Positions 29,946-38,879 of a DNA stretch of 63,319 nucleotides are shown piece after piece. Numbering within the stretch: position 1 is the stretch's first letter; each line of letters opens with the position of its first letter. The stretch spans positions 1 to 63,319 of the forward strand of contig JAFMJR010000003.1 in NCBI GenBank assembly GCA_017853385.1. Reading direction: 5' to 3'. This DNA comes from Ilumatobacteraceae bacterium. GTDB lineage: Bacteria > Actinomycetota > Acidimicrobiia > Acidimicrobiales > Ilumatobacteraceae. A model generated the notes under the pieces. It searched no databases and had not been told where the DNA came from. It saw only the letters and a program-made list of their open reading frames with translations. The position numbers and the translations under genes are program-made.

Positions 29946-30040
29946 GATAGGGCAAATTCTGCTCGGTGAATGTGACAAAACCCGTGAATTTGTGTGCGTT
30001 TTATGTAACAATTTCGCAAAATCGGGCAGACTTCTAGAGC

Positions 30041-30733
30041 ATGTTCACGCTGTTGTTTGTGGAAGATGATGAATCCATCCGCACCGCATTACGCCTTGCC
30101 TTGGAAGATGAGGGATACAACGTGGTTGAGGCTGCAGACGGAGAATCTGGAATAGCCCTGTTTAACCAGATCGCGCCAGATTTAGTGCTGTTAGATCTAA
30201 GGCTTCCAGACATTTCTGGCTTTGAGGTTTGCCGTGCTTTGCGTCGCACAAGCATCGTTCCCATCATCATGGTTACTGCACAAACAGACACGACCGATTT
30301 GGTTAATGGATTTGATGCAGGTGCAGATGACTATGTGACTAAGCCAGTCGTGCCAAAAGAGTTAACGGCGCGAGTAAGGGCTGCATTACGTAGAACTCAG
30401 TCCAACGAGTCTTCCATTTCAGCCAATAAATCATTGAGCAAAATTGGCGACATTGAAATTGATCGCACATCAAGCATCGTGCGAAAAGGTAGCGCTGAGA
30501 TTTCACTTACAAAAACGGAATATCGGTTGCTTATTGAATTCGCAGATCATCCAGGAATGGTGTTGTCGCGCGACCAACTGCTGGAGCGGGTATGGGGTTA
30601 TGAATATCTTGGCGACTCTCGTCTTGTTGATGCACACGTTCGCAGGCTGCGCGTAAAAATTGAAACTCTTCCAGAAGAACCACAAATGATCGTGACGGTT
30701 CGAGGGATGGGTTATCGACTTATTCCGCAATGA
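30041..30733 (+). CDS. OmpR/PhoB-family response regulator (MtrA-like)
   Basis: FTLLFVEDDESIRTALRLALEDEGY...LVLLDLRLPDISGFEVCRAL...DDYVTKP; C-terminal wHTH ...VDAHVRRLRVKIE. Confidence 0.9.
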   Translation: MFTLLFVEDDESIRTALRLALEDEGYNVVEAADGESGIALFNQIAPDLVLLDLRLPDISGFEVCRALRRTSIVPIIMVTAQTDTTDLVNGFDAGADDYVTKPVVPKELTARVRAALRRTQSNESSISANKSLSKIGDIEIDRTSSIVRKGSAEISLTKTEYRLLIEFADHPGMVLSRDQLLERVWGYEYLGDSRLVDAHVRRLRVKIETLPEEPQMIVTVRGMGYRLIPQ

Positions 30734-30738
30734 AAAAA

Positions 30739-32637
30739 TTATTTTGAAGCAAAGAAGTTGGCTACATCGTCAAATTGAATGGTGCGCTTCATTGGGGGAA
30801 GAGTAGATACAAGCTGCTTTCCGTATCCCTTTGTGGCTAGTCGCGGATCCAGAATTGCAACTACTCCAGAATCTTTTCTCGACCTAATGAGACGTCCTGC
30901 CGCTTGGGCCAATTGTGTTGCAGCAAGTGGAATATCAATTTCGTTAAATGCACTTCTACCTACCTCGTCGCGACGCGCACTCAAGAGAGGGTCGTCGGGC
31001 CGAGGAAACGGAATTTTGTCGATGATGACAAGGCTCAATGTTTGGCCAGGTACATCGACGCCTTGGAAAAAACCCGCTGTTGCAAATAGGCAGGAGGATT
31101 CTTCCTGTGCAAATGCATCCACCAGTGCCATCTTTGGTAGGTCGTCCTGTCTCCAAATTTTGAATTCAAGTCGCCTAGCCATTTCGTCGGCAGCCTGGTG
31201 CATTGCGCGATAAGTAGTGAAGAGTGCAAGGGTTCTTCCGTTTGCAGCATTGATGAGATGCTCAATTTCATCCAGTACGGCTTCATCGCGTCGCGGATCA
31301 TTTGGCGCTGGTAAGTGTTTTGCGCAATACAACACCGCAGAATTTTCGTAATCAAAAGGACTTCCAACGTCAATCGAGTCAATTTCGTCGTCGGTGAGCC
31401 CGATTCGTGCTGGCAGCGCTAGTGGGATTGTGGCGCTAGCAAGAATTGCCGTGCGCTTAGACCAAATTCCCTCACGCAATGAAGGGCCTACGTTGAGCGG
31501 TGCAAGTTCAAGGGTTGGCCGATCTTTCGAACCACTCACAAAAGCAACGGTGCGCGAGCCAGCGGTTAAGGAGCCGTCTATTACCTCTACAAGCCGAGTG
31601 CTCAGTGTTTGGCCGCGCAAAATTCGTTGCTTGGCAGATTCGTCAGAAGTGTTGACGGCTCGCAAACCTGCAATGGCCTCATCAAGTTTGAGTCGCAGAC
31701 GATTGAGCACATCTTGAATGTCATCTGGCAGAGGGAGAGGAATGCGCTTATCAAGGTGTTGCGCAATGAGTCCACCGAATTCGTTGCCAATCTGTTGAAG
31801 CGACCCGGACATCGCATCATCGCGAACAATCGCGCGTAGCGCACTATTGACATGGTTGATGCTTCCAGGGCTTATCGACATGCTCACTGATGAACTCATG
31901 ACATCTTCAAGCTGATGTGCCTCATCAAAAATGACGACTTCGTGTTCCGGGAGTAATGCGCCATCGGTTGCGACGTCTAGACCATAAATATGTGTATTGA
32001 CAACTACCACGTCAGCGACTGAAGCAAAGTCACGCGCGCGTTCGGCGAAGCACACATCTCCTGAAGGGCACCGACTTGCACCGGGACACTCATCGCTACC
32101 GATGCTGACTTGTTTCCATGCCATGTCGCGTGGAGTCCACGTTAAATCTCCAGCGTCACCAGTGGAAGTGTCTTCCGACCATTTCACCAACTTGTCAATG
32201 TCGCTTTGAACCTGAGGAGAGAATTCATCTAGATCGAGCTTGTGGTGTTTAGGTTCTTGAATTTCAGAGATTCGCTGGGCGCAAAGATAATTATTTCGAC
32301 CCTTCAGCACGGCCCAATCAATTGATCTACCGATTATGGGTTCTAATGCACTAGCAAGAAGTGGTAAATCGTGTTTTGCTAATTGATCTTGCAACGCTTT
32401 TGTGTATGTGGAGACCACAACACGCTTGCCAGAATTGATGGCTGGTACCAAATACCCAAGGGTTTTGCCAGTGCCTGTGCCAGCTTGAACAATGAGGTGT
32501 CGTTTATTTTCAATTGCTTGCGATATGGCTTCAGCCATAGCTATTTGTCCAGATCTCTGCTCTACGTTTGGCAGAGTGTCAATTACTGATTGCAGCAATG
32601 AAGCAACATCATGCTGATGGTGGTTTTCAACTCCCAT
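30739..32637 (-). CDS. dinG: DinG-family ATP-dependent DNA helicase
   Basis: LIVQAGTGTGKTLGYLVPAI...VVIFDEAHQLEDVMS...AAGRLIRSRKDSGVVAILD; four-Cys region CAQR...CPGASRCPSGDVCFAE. Confidence 0.9.
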   Translation of the reverse strand: MGVENHHQHDVASLLQSVIDTLPNVEQRSGQIAMAEAISQAIENKRHLIVQAGTGTGKTLGYLVPAINSGKRVVVSTYTKALQDQLAKHDLPLLASALEPIIGRSIDWAVLKGRNNYLCAQRISEIQEPKHHKLDLDEFSPQVQSDIDKLVKWSEDTSTGDAGDLTWTPRDMAWKQVSIGSDECPGASRCPSGDVCFAERARDFASVADVVVVNTHIYGLDVATDGALLPEHEVVIFDEAHQLEDVMSSSVSMSISPGSINHVNSALRAIVRDDAMSGSLQQIGNEFGGLIAQHLDKRIPLPLPDDIQDVLNRLRLKLDEAIAGLRAVNTSDESAKQRILRGQTLSTRLVEVIDGSLTAGSRTVAFVSGSKDRPTLELAPLNVGPSLREGIWSKRTAILASATIPLALPARIGLTDDEIDSIDVGSPFDYENSAVLYCAKHLPAPNDPRRDEAVLDEIEHLINAANGRTLALFTTYRAMHQAADEMARRLEFKIWRQDDLPKMALVDAFAQEESSCLFATAGFFQGVDVPGQTLSLVIIDKIPFPRPDDPLLSARRDEVGRSAFNEIDIPLAATQLAQAAGRLIRSRKDSGVVAILDPRLATKGYGKQLVSTLPPMKRTIQFDDVANFFASK

Positions 32638-33319
32638 TGGTCAACTTGATGGCGTTATCAATCTCATGTTCATCAAAATCTGGCCAAGTGCGTTCGGTGA
32701 AGTAGACCTTTGCTCCACAAATTTGCCACAACATGAAATTAGAAATACGTGATTCCCCCGATGTGCGAACAACAACGTCTACTGGTGGCAAGTCGGGTGC
32801 GTACAAATTTTGGTTAATTAGATCCCGCGTCACCTGTGACGGAATTCTTGAATGATTGCGTGCTCGATCCGCAGCTCGAAGAAGCTCTGCACGACTGCCA
32901 TAATCAAATGCAACGGTAAGCACCATTCCTGTGTTGTGTGCCGTGTCGGCAATTGCTTGTTCAATAGCACGTTGGATAAATCCTGGAGTCTTGGACCCTG
33001 GCTCGTTAAACGGTCTGCCGATCCATTGAATTCGCACATTGTTGGCGTTGAGTTCTTCTATGCGACCAAAGAGGCGTTTGTGAAGCGACAGGATGTGTTT
33101 TACCTCGGCGGGTGGTCGCACCCAGTTTTCTGTTGAAAAGCCAAAGACGGTTAGGTGACTTACATTGCGCTTTGAGCAAACTCGCACAACTTCTGCAAGA
33201 TTTTCTTCACCGGCCGTATGCCCTTCTGTGCGGGGAAGACCGCGACGTTTAGCCCAACGACCATTGCCGTCCATAATGCAGGCGATGTGTACCGAGCGGG
33301 TACTTGCCTGCAAATCCAT
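32627..33319 (-). CDS. uppS: cis-Prenyltransferase (UppS-like), C-terminally short
   Basis: HIACIMDGNGRWAKRRGLPRTEGHTAG, LTVFGFSTENWVRP, VVRTSGESRISNFMLWQ, YFTERTWPDFDEHEIDNAIKLTNGS*; no C-terminal RxRRFGG segment. Confidence 0.93.
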   Translation of the reverse strand: MDLQASTRSVHIACIMDGNGRWAKRRGLPRTEGHTAGEENLAEVVRVCSKRNVSHLTVFGFSTENWVRPPAEVKHILSLHKRLFGRIEELNANNVRIQWIGRPFNEPGSKTPGFIQRAIEQAIADTAHNTGMVLTVAFDYGSRAELLRAADRARNHSRIPSQVTRDLINQNLYAPDLPPVDVVVRTSGESRISNFMLWQICGAKVYFTERTWPDFDEHEIDNAIKLTNGS

Positions 33320-33367
33320 GCGGACACCTTACTGAAATTGGCTACGACGGCGTGCGACAATGGTGGC

Positions 33368-33937
33368 GTGGGAATTGAATCAACACTCCATCACGTGCTT
33401 GTTGTTGGTGGAGGAGTTGAGCAATGGGAATCACTCAGTGTCGAAGAATGGCAAAAGTATTTAGCGGTGCTCCGAAATGCTGTTGAGCATGTTGGGGCGA
33501 AGTGGCTGACGATTTACCCGCATTCTGGTGTGACCAAATCAATGAGCTCCGAGGATCTCTTGCAGAGAATCGCAAATTCTGTAAGTGGTGTTGTGAGCGA
33601 GAGCAAGGTGATCGTGCAAGGCGCCACGACGATCGTTTTTGATGCTTGTGCAGACGGCCGTGACAGGTTTGTGCGTGCAGTGAATGCACTTGGTGATGGA
33701 AACATCAAGGAAGAGAAACTGGCGCAAGCGATTCTGCACCCAGCGATTGGTGAACCCGATCTTGTAGTGATATTTGGTGCACCCGATCAATTGCCAAAGT
33801 CGCTTGTCTGGGAGTTGGCGTACAGCGAGTTGGTGTTTTTACAAACTCAGTGGCCGCAATGTAACAGCGAAGATATTGAACTTGCGATAAACGATTTTCA
33901 GCGTCGTGATCGTCGATTTGGCGGTGTTGATTCATGA
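33368..33937 (+). CDS. Divergent cis-prenyltransferase paralog, predicted non-catalytic (NgBR-like)
   Basis: HHVLVVGGGVEQWESLSVEEWQKYLAVLRNAVEHVGAKWLTIYPHSG aligns by eye to the UppS N-terminus without MDGNGRW; EPDLVVIFGAPDQLPKSLVWELAYSELVFLQTQWPQCNSEDIELAINDFQRRDRRFGGVDS aligns to the UppS C-terminus. In-frame GTG at 33368 is the likely start. Confidence 0.75.
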   Translation: MGIESTLHHVLVVGGGVEQWESLSVEEWQKYLAVLRNAVEHVGAKWLTIYPHSGVTKSMSSEDLLQRIANSVSGVVSESKVIVQGATTIVFDACADGRDRFVRAVNALGDGNIKEEKLAQAILHPAIGEPDLVVIFGAPDQLPKSLVWELAYSELVFLQTQWPQCNSEDIELAINDFQRRDRRFGGVDS

Positions 33938-34653
33938 CGCTGTATCGCGATAAAGGAATAGTCCTTCGTAGTTACAAGTTGGGCGAGTCTGACCGAATTG
34001 TTGTTGTGATGACTGAAAACCATGGCAAGGTTCGTGCAGTCGCCAAAGGAATTCGCAAAACAAAGTCGAAAATAGGTGCTCGACTCGAACCAATGAGTCA
34101 TGTTGACATTCAGCTGTATCGGGGTAGAGAACTCGACACCGTTTCACAGGTGGAACTCATTGATTCATCTGCGCGACTGCACAACAAGTTGGATAAGTTG
34201 ACCCAAGGTATGTCAATGCTTGAAGCAGTTGACCAAATTGCCGAAGATCGCGAACCGTCTCCGCATCTGTATCGAATGCTGCAGGGAGCTCTCAATACGT
34301 TGATGGAGCAAGAGTCGCCAGTGATGCTTGCGGCCTTTTACTGGAAATTGCTTGCTGCGGAGGGGGTGCGGCCACAGGTGGATGCTTGTGTTGGCTGCGA
34401 TGCTCGTTCTGAATTGGTTGCCTTCGACATCTTCCACGGCGGCGTGCAGTGTCGCTCATGTCGGACTGGAATCTCCATTTCGGTATCGGCGCTTGAATTG
34501 TTGCAGCAGGTGCTTGGAGGTCAATTGATGAATGCATTGGCTCAACCAGAATCGCCAGCAAGTTTTGAGATCTCTCAGTTAGCAACGCAAGCGATGGAGC
34601 ACCACATAGAACGAAGACTCCGTTCAGTGGCAATGTTCAGCCCCCGTCACTAG
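33934..34653 (+). CDS. recO: DNA repair protein RecO
   Basis: MTLYRDKGIVLRSYKLGESDRIVVVMTENHGKVRAVAKGIRKTKSKIGARLEPMSHVDIQLY; CVGC...CRSC zinc motif. Confidence 0.93.
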   Translation: MTLYRDKGIVLRSYKLGESDRIVVVMTENHGKVRAVAKGIRKTKSKIGARLEPMSHVDIQLYRGRELDTVSQVELIDSSARLHNKLDKLTQGMSMLEAVDQIAEDREPSPHLYRMLQGALNTLMEQESPVMLAAFYWKLLAAEGVRPQVDACVGCDARSELVAFDIFHGGVQCRSCRTGISISVSALELLQQVLGGQLMNALAQPESPASFEISQLATQAMEHHIERRLRSVAMFSPRH

Positions 34654-34673
34654 TGGGGTTGTAGCCTGTATGC

Positions 34674-35981
34674 ATGCCTGCGAGTGATCTAGAGCAAATT
34701 GTCAACCTCTGTAAGCGCCGTGGGTTTGTGTATCCAAGTGCCGAGATTTACGGAGGGTTCCGATCTTCGTATGACTACGGCCCGCTTGGGTCGTTAATGC
34801 TGCGAAACGTAAAAGATGCCTGGGTGCGCAGCATGGTTCAGCAGCGCGACGATGTGGTGCTTATTGACGCCGCAATCCTTGGTCCACCTCAAGTATTTGA
34901 AGCAAGTGGACATCTTGCCAATTTCAGTGATCCGTTAGTTGACTGCACGGTGTGTAAGAAGCGCTTTCGTGAAGATCAGCTAGATGCGCGCGACTGCCCA
35001 CAAAAAATGAAGGGTTGCAATTTCACTGAAGCCCGTGCATTCAATTTGATGTTTCAAACACATGCAGGCCCGGTTGAGGGCGAAGGCGCAACTGTGTATA
35101 TGCGTCCAGAAACTGCGCAAGGCATGTTCGTCAACTTTGCCAATGTGCTGCAAACCTCTCGCAAGAAGCCACCATTTGGCATTGCCCAGGTTGGTAAGAG
35201 TTTCCGCAACGAAATCACACCAGGCAACTTCATATTCCGAACGCGCGAATTCGAGCAGATGGAAATGGAATTTTTTGTTCCACCAGCAGAAAGTGCAAAG
35301 TGGTACGAATATTGGTGCGAGAACCGCATGCAGTGGTACATCGACTTGGGTATACCAGCAGACATGTTGAGGCTTCGCGCCCACGATGCAGACGAGCTAT
35401 CACATTATTCAAGTGGTACCAGCGACATTGAGTTCAAATTTCCTTGGGGTTGGGGAGAGCTTGAAGGTATTGCGCAGCGAACCAATTTCGATCTCAATCG
35501 ACATGCAGAATTCTCAAAGCAAAAGCTCGATTATTTCGATCAAGCAACGAACGAGCGTTACGTGCCTTATGTTGTCGAACCTGCTGCAGGTGCTAATCGC
35601 ACGATGGCTGCGTTTTTATTGGCCGCTTATGACGAAGATGTTGTCAACGATGAGCCAAGAACTGTTCTGCGTCTGCACCCACGCTTGGCGCCGTATCAAA
35701 TTGCGATTCTTCCTCTGTCAAAGAAAGATTCGTTAACGCCTCTTGCAGATTCCATATTCAGTCGTCTGAGCAAGCGCTACTACTGCGACTACGACGAAAC
35801 TCAAGCAATTGGCCGCCGCTACCGCCGCCAAGACGAAATTGGTACTCCGTACTGCATTACCGTTGACTTTGATTCGCTTGAAGATGGGCAGGTAACCATT
35901 CGCGAGCGCGACACGACACAGCAAGAGCGTGTAAGCATTGATCAATTGGAAGTAATTCTCGAACAAAAATTGGGTTTCTAA
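34674..35981 (+). CDS. glyS: Glycyl-tRNA synthetase (class II)
   Basis: LCKRRGFVYPSAEIYGGFRSSYDYGPLGSLMLRNVKDAWVR...MRPETAQGMFVNF...GKSFRNEITPGNFIFRTREFEQMEMEFF. Confidence 0.95.
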   Translation: MPASDLEQIVNLCKRRGFVYPSAEIYGGFRSSYDYGPLGSLMLRNVKDAWVRSMVQQRDDVVLIDAAILGPPQVFEASGHLANFSDPLVDCTVCKKRFREDQLDARDCPQKMKGCNFTEARAFNLMFQTHAGPVEGEGATVYMRPETAQGMFVNFANVLQTSRKKPPFGIAQVGKSFRNEITPGNFIFRTREFEQMEMEFFVPPAESAKWYEYWCENRMQWYIDLGIPADMLRLRAHDADELSHYSSGTSDIEFKFPWGWGELEGIAQRTNFDLNRHAEFSKQKLDYFDQATNERYVPYVVEPAAGANRTMAAFLLAAYDEDVVNDEPRTVLRLHPRLAPYQIAILPLSKKDSLTPLADSIFSRLSKRYYCDYDETQAIGRRYRRQDEIGTPYCITVDFDSLEDGQVTIRERDTTQQERVSIDQLEVILEQKLGF

Positions 35982-35992
35982 CAGGAGGAATC

Positions 35993-36298
35993 ATGAGCAA
36001 AGTTGCAGTTGCAGTGAAGTTGAAGATCAAAGCGGGACAACGCGACGCTTTCAGCGAAGCCGTGAAGCCAGGTTTGGCCACAGCACAAGGTGAGGCAGGA
36101 ACACTGACCTACATTTTCCATCATGATGGCATGGATGAAAATGTTGTTTGGTTCTATGAGTTGTACGCAGATCAAGCAGCGTTTCAGGCGCACATGGGAA
36201 GCGATGCATTCAAGGAGTTTTCGAAGTCACTTGCAGAATTTATTGATGGTGCCCCAGAATTCAGCTTCCTCACACCTGTTGGCGGCAAAGGGATCTAG
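35993..36298 (+). CDS. Antibiotic biosynthesis monooxygenase (ABM)-domain protein
   Basis: VAVAVKLKIKAGQRDAFSEAVKPGLATAQGEAGTLTYIFHHD...WFYELYADQAAFQAH; good RBS (aggagg). Confidence 0.85.
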   Translation: MSKVAVAVKLKIKAGQRDAFSEAVKPGLATAQGEAGTLTYIFHHDGMDENVVWFYELYADQAAFQAHMGSDAFKEFSKSLAEFIDGAPEFSFLTPVGGKGI

Positions 36299-36301
36299 TT
36301 C

Positions 36302-37078
36302 TTGTATCTCGACAAGATCGTCCTGAGCCATCGGCAAAACTTGCTGCACGAGAATCGTGATCTGGATGTCCTTGTTAGTCAAGCCAGTCAGTTGCCGTCA
36401 GCGCGTGGATTCATTGATCGCCTAAAGCAGGATTCAGTTAATTCGCTTGCGGTGATTGCTGAAATAAAGCGGAAGTCGCCGTCAAAAGGCGAACTCAACT
36501 CTGATCTTGATGCTGCAGTGCTTGCAGAGCAATATTGGCGTGGTGGAGCATCATGTTTATCAGTGCTTACCGATGTTGATTTTTTTGGGGGATCAGTAGA
36601 CGATCTCGTGCAGGCACGAAGTGCCACAACGCTTCCCGTAATCCGAAAAGATTTTACAGTTTCAGAGTTCGACGTTGTAGATGCCAGATTGATGGGGGCT
36701 GACTGTGTGCTTCTGATCGCTGCCGTTCTCAGTGACACTGAATTGCAGAAATTCCATCGATTGGCAACTGATATAGGTCTAGACGTGTTGGTTGAAACGC
36801 ATGATGAGCAGGAATTGGATAGAGCATTGAATGTTGGTGCAACAATGATCGGCGTCAACCAGCGTGACCTCATGACGTTTCAAGTGGATCATGAACGAGC
36901 CGAACGTATGGCTACTCAAATTCCTCAACACGTTGTACGAGTTGCAGAATCTGGTGTGCGTGACCGTGGTGATGCGCAACGTCTTCGAGACGCAGGATAT
37001 GACGCAGTGTTGGTGGGAGAGTCAATTGTGACTTCGGGCGATCCTGTGCATTCGGTTCGCGATTTGATGGTGGTGTGA
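36302..37078 (+). CDS. trpC: Indole-3-glycerol-phosphate synthase
   Basis: VIAEIKRKSPSKGELNSD...LSVLTDVDFFGGSVDDL...VIRKDFTV...GVNQRDLMTFQVD...VAESGV. Confidence 0.93.
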   Translation: MYLDKIVLSHRQNLLHENRDLDVLVSQASQLPSARGFIDRLKQDSVNSLAVIAEIKRKSPSKGELNSDLDAAVLAEQYWRGGASCLSVLTDVDFFGGSVDDLVQARSATTLPVIRKDFTVSEFDVVDARLMGADCVLLIAAVLSDTELQKFHRLATDIGLDVLVETHDEQELDRALNVGATMIGVNQRDLMTFQVDHERAERMATQIPQHVVRVAESGVRDRGDAQRLRDAGYDAVLVGESIVTSGDPVHSVRDLMVV

Positions 37079-37081
37079 TTC

Positions 37082-37690
37082 ATGTTTGTGAAAATCTGCG
37101 GTATTACTAACGAGCAAGATGCACTTTTGGCTGTTGCGTTAGGTGCAGATGCTTTAGGTTTTGTGTTCGCGCCAAGTCCGCGTCAGATATCGCCAGCGCT
37201 AGCTCGAGATATTGCAAAACGTTTGCCACCTGAGATCATCACAGTTGGTGTGTTTAGAAACGAACTGCCGACAAGGGTTGTTGAAGTAGTGAATGAGGCA
37301 AGATTGAATGGCGCGCAGTTGCACGGTCAAGAAAGCGAAGCGATGACGGCTGAAGTTGCTGCTCATTGTCGTTTCGTCATTAAGGCGGTTGTTGCGGGCT
37401 CACCTGAGGCTGCGCGGGCAGATGGTTTTGCAGCCGATGCAGTGTTGGTTGACGGTTTGCATCCTGGTTCAGGCGTCGCATACGACTGGGAATTGTTGCG
37501 TGATCTGCCAACAAATATTCGGGTCATGCTGTCGGGCGGGCTCACCCCAGACAATGTTGCTGCAGGTATTTCGCAGGTGCGCCCTTGGGGTGTAGACGTG
37601 AGCAGCGGGGTAGAGAAATCTCCTGGTCTGAAGGACGCGGTGAAGATGCGTCACTTCATTACAAATGCTCGAGATGCGGTGCTCGGCTAG
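37082..37690 (+). CDS. trpF: Phosphoribosylanthranilate isomerase
   Basis: [35 protein letters not shown]...[14 protein letters not shown]...[16 protein letters not shown]. Confidence 0.94.
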   Translation: MFVKICGITNEQDALLAVALGADALGFVFAPSPRQISPALARDIAKRLPPEIITVGVFRNELPTRVVEVVNEARLNGAQLHGQESEAMTAEVAAHCRFVIKAVVAGSPEAARADGFAADAVLVDGLHPGSGVAYDWELLRDLPTNIRVMLSGGLTPDNVAAGISQVRPWGVDVSSGVEKSPGLKDAVKMRHFITNARDAVLG

Positions 37691-37724
37691 TCAAGACTTA
37701 CTGATCTGCAAGTACATTAGAGCC

Positions 37725-38876
37725 ATGTTGACAACCCCCGGAGTCGATGGTCGCTTCGGCGAATTTGGCGGACGATTTGTTCCAGAAACACTTGTTCCTG
37801 CGTGTCAGGAATTAGAAGCTGCTTTTCATGATGCATGGGGCGATGACGCATTTCGTAAAGAACTTAATGATTTGCTTCGTGACTACGCCGGTCGTCCTTC
37901 GATTCTGACTGAATGTCACAATTTGGGTAAACAACTGGGTATCCGTTTGTTGCTCAAGCGCGAAGACCTCAATCACACCGGTTCTCACAAGATCAACAGT
38001 GTGCTGGGCCAGGCTCTGCTTGCTAAGCGCATGGGTAAAAAACGCATCGTTGCTGAAACCGGTGCAGGTCAACATGGAGTTGCATCGGCGACTGCAGCTG
38101 CTCTATTAGGCCTCGAATGCAAGGTGTACATGGGTGAGGTCGATGTCGAACGACAAGCGCTTAACGTGTTTCGAATGCGTCTGCTTGGAGCAGAAGTTGT
38201 CCCTGCAAAGTCTGGAAGTCGCACGCTGAAAGATGCAGTGAATGAAGCGATGCGTGACTGGGTGGCAACTGTTGAATCGACTTATTACGCAATTGGTTCG
38301 GTCATGGGCCCGCATCCATATCCGTATATGGTTCGTCAATTTCAAAGCGTGATCGGAGACGAGGCAAATGCCCAATGTCGAGCATTGCTTGGAACGGACC
38401 CAGACGTTGTAGTCGCGTGTGTTGGTGGTGGTTCAAATGCAATTGGAATCTTCTCGGGTTTTGTTGATACTCATGCCCGTTTGATTGGGGTAGAGCCTGC
38501 AGGTGGTGCTGCGGTTGGTCGCGGTGTGCCTGGTGTTGTTCACGGCATGCGTAGTTATCTCATGCAAGATGAATATGGTCAGGTGCAAGAAGCACATTCA
38601 ATAAGCGCAGGTCTTGATTATCCAGGTGTTGGACCAGAGCACTCGTACTTGGCGTCAATTGGCCGTGCTGAGTATCCAAGTGTTACCGATGCCGAAGTAA
38701 TCGAAGGATTTCAGTTGCTTGCGAAAAGTGAGGGAATCATTCCAGCTCTTGAATGTGCTCACGGTGTGGCATGGATTTCACGTGAAGCCCCGAATATGCA
38801 AGGTAAGACAGTGTTGATGAACTTGTCCGGTCGAGGAGACAAAGACGTTGCCCAGATGATGGATATTTTGGGCTGA
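37725..38876 (+). CDS. trpB: Tryptophan synthase beta chain
   Basis: [18 protein letters not shown]...[44 protein letters not shown]. Confidence 0.96.
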   Translation: MLTTPGVDGRFGEFGGRFVPETLVPACQELEAAFHDAWGDDAFRKELNDLLRDYAGRPSILTECHNLGKQLGIRLLLKREDLNHTGSHKINSVLGQALLAKRMGKKRIVAETGAGQHGVASATAAALLGLECKVYMGEVDVERQALNVFRMRLLGAEVVPAKSGSRTLKDAVNEAMRDWVATVESTYYAIGSVMGPHPYPYMVRQFQSVIGDEANAQCRALLGTDPDVVVACVGGGSNAIGIFSGFVDTHARLIGVEPAGGAAVGRGVPGVVHGMRSYLMQDEYGQVQEAHSISAGLDYPGVGPEHSYLASIGRAEYPSVTDAEVIEGFQLLAKSEGIIPALECAHGVAWISREAPNMQGKTVLMNLSGRGDKDVAQMMDILG

Positions 38877-38879
38877 ACA

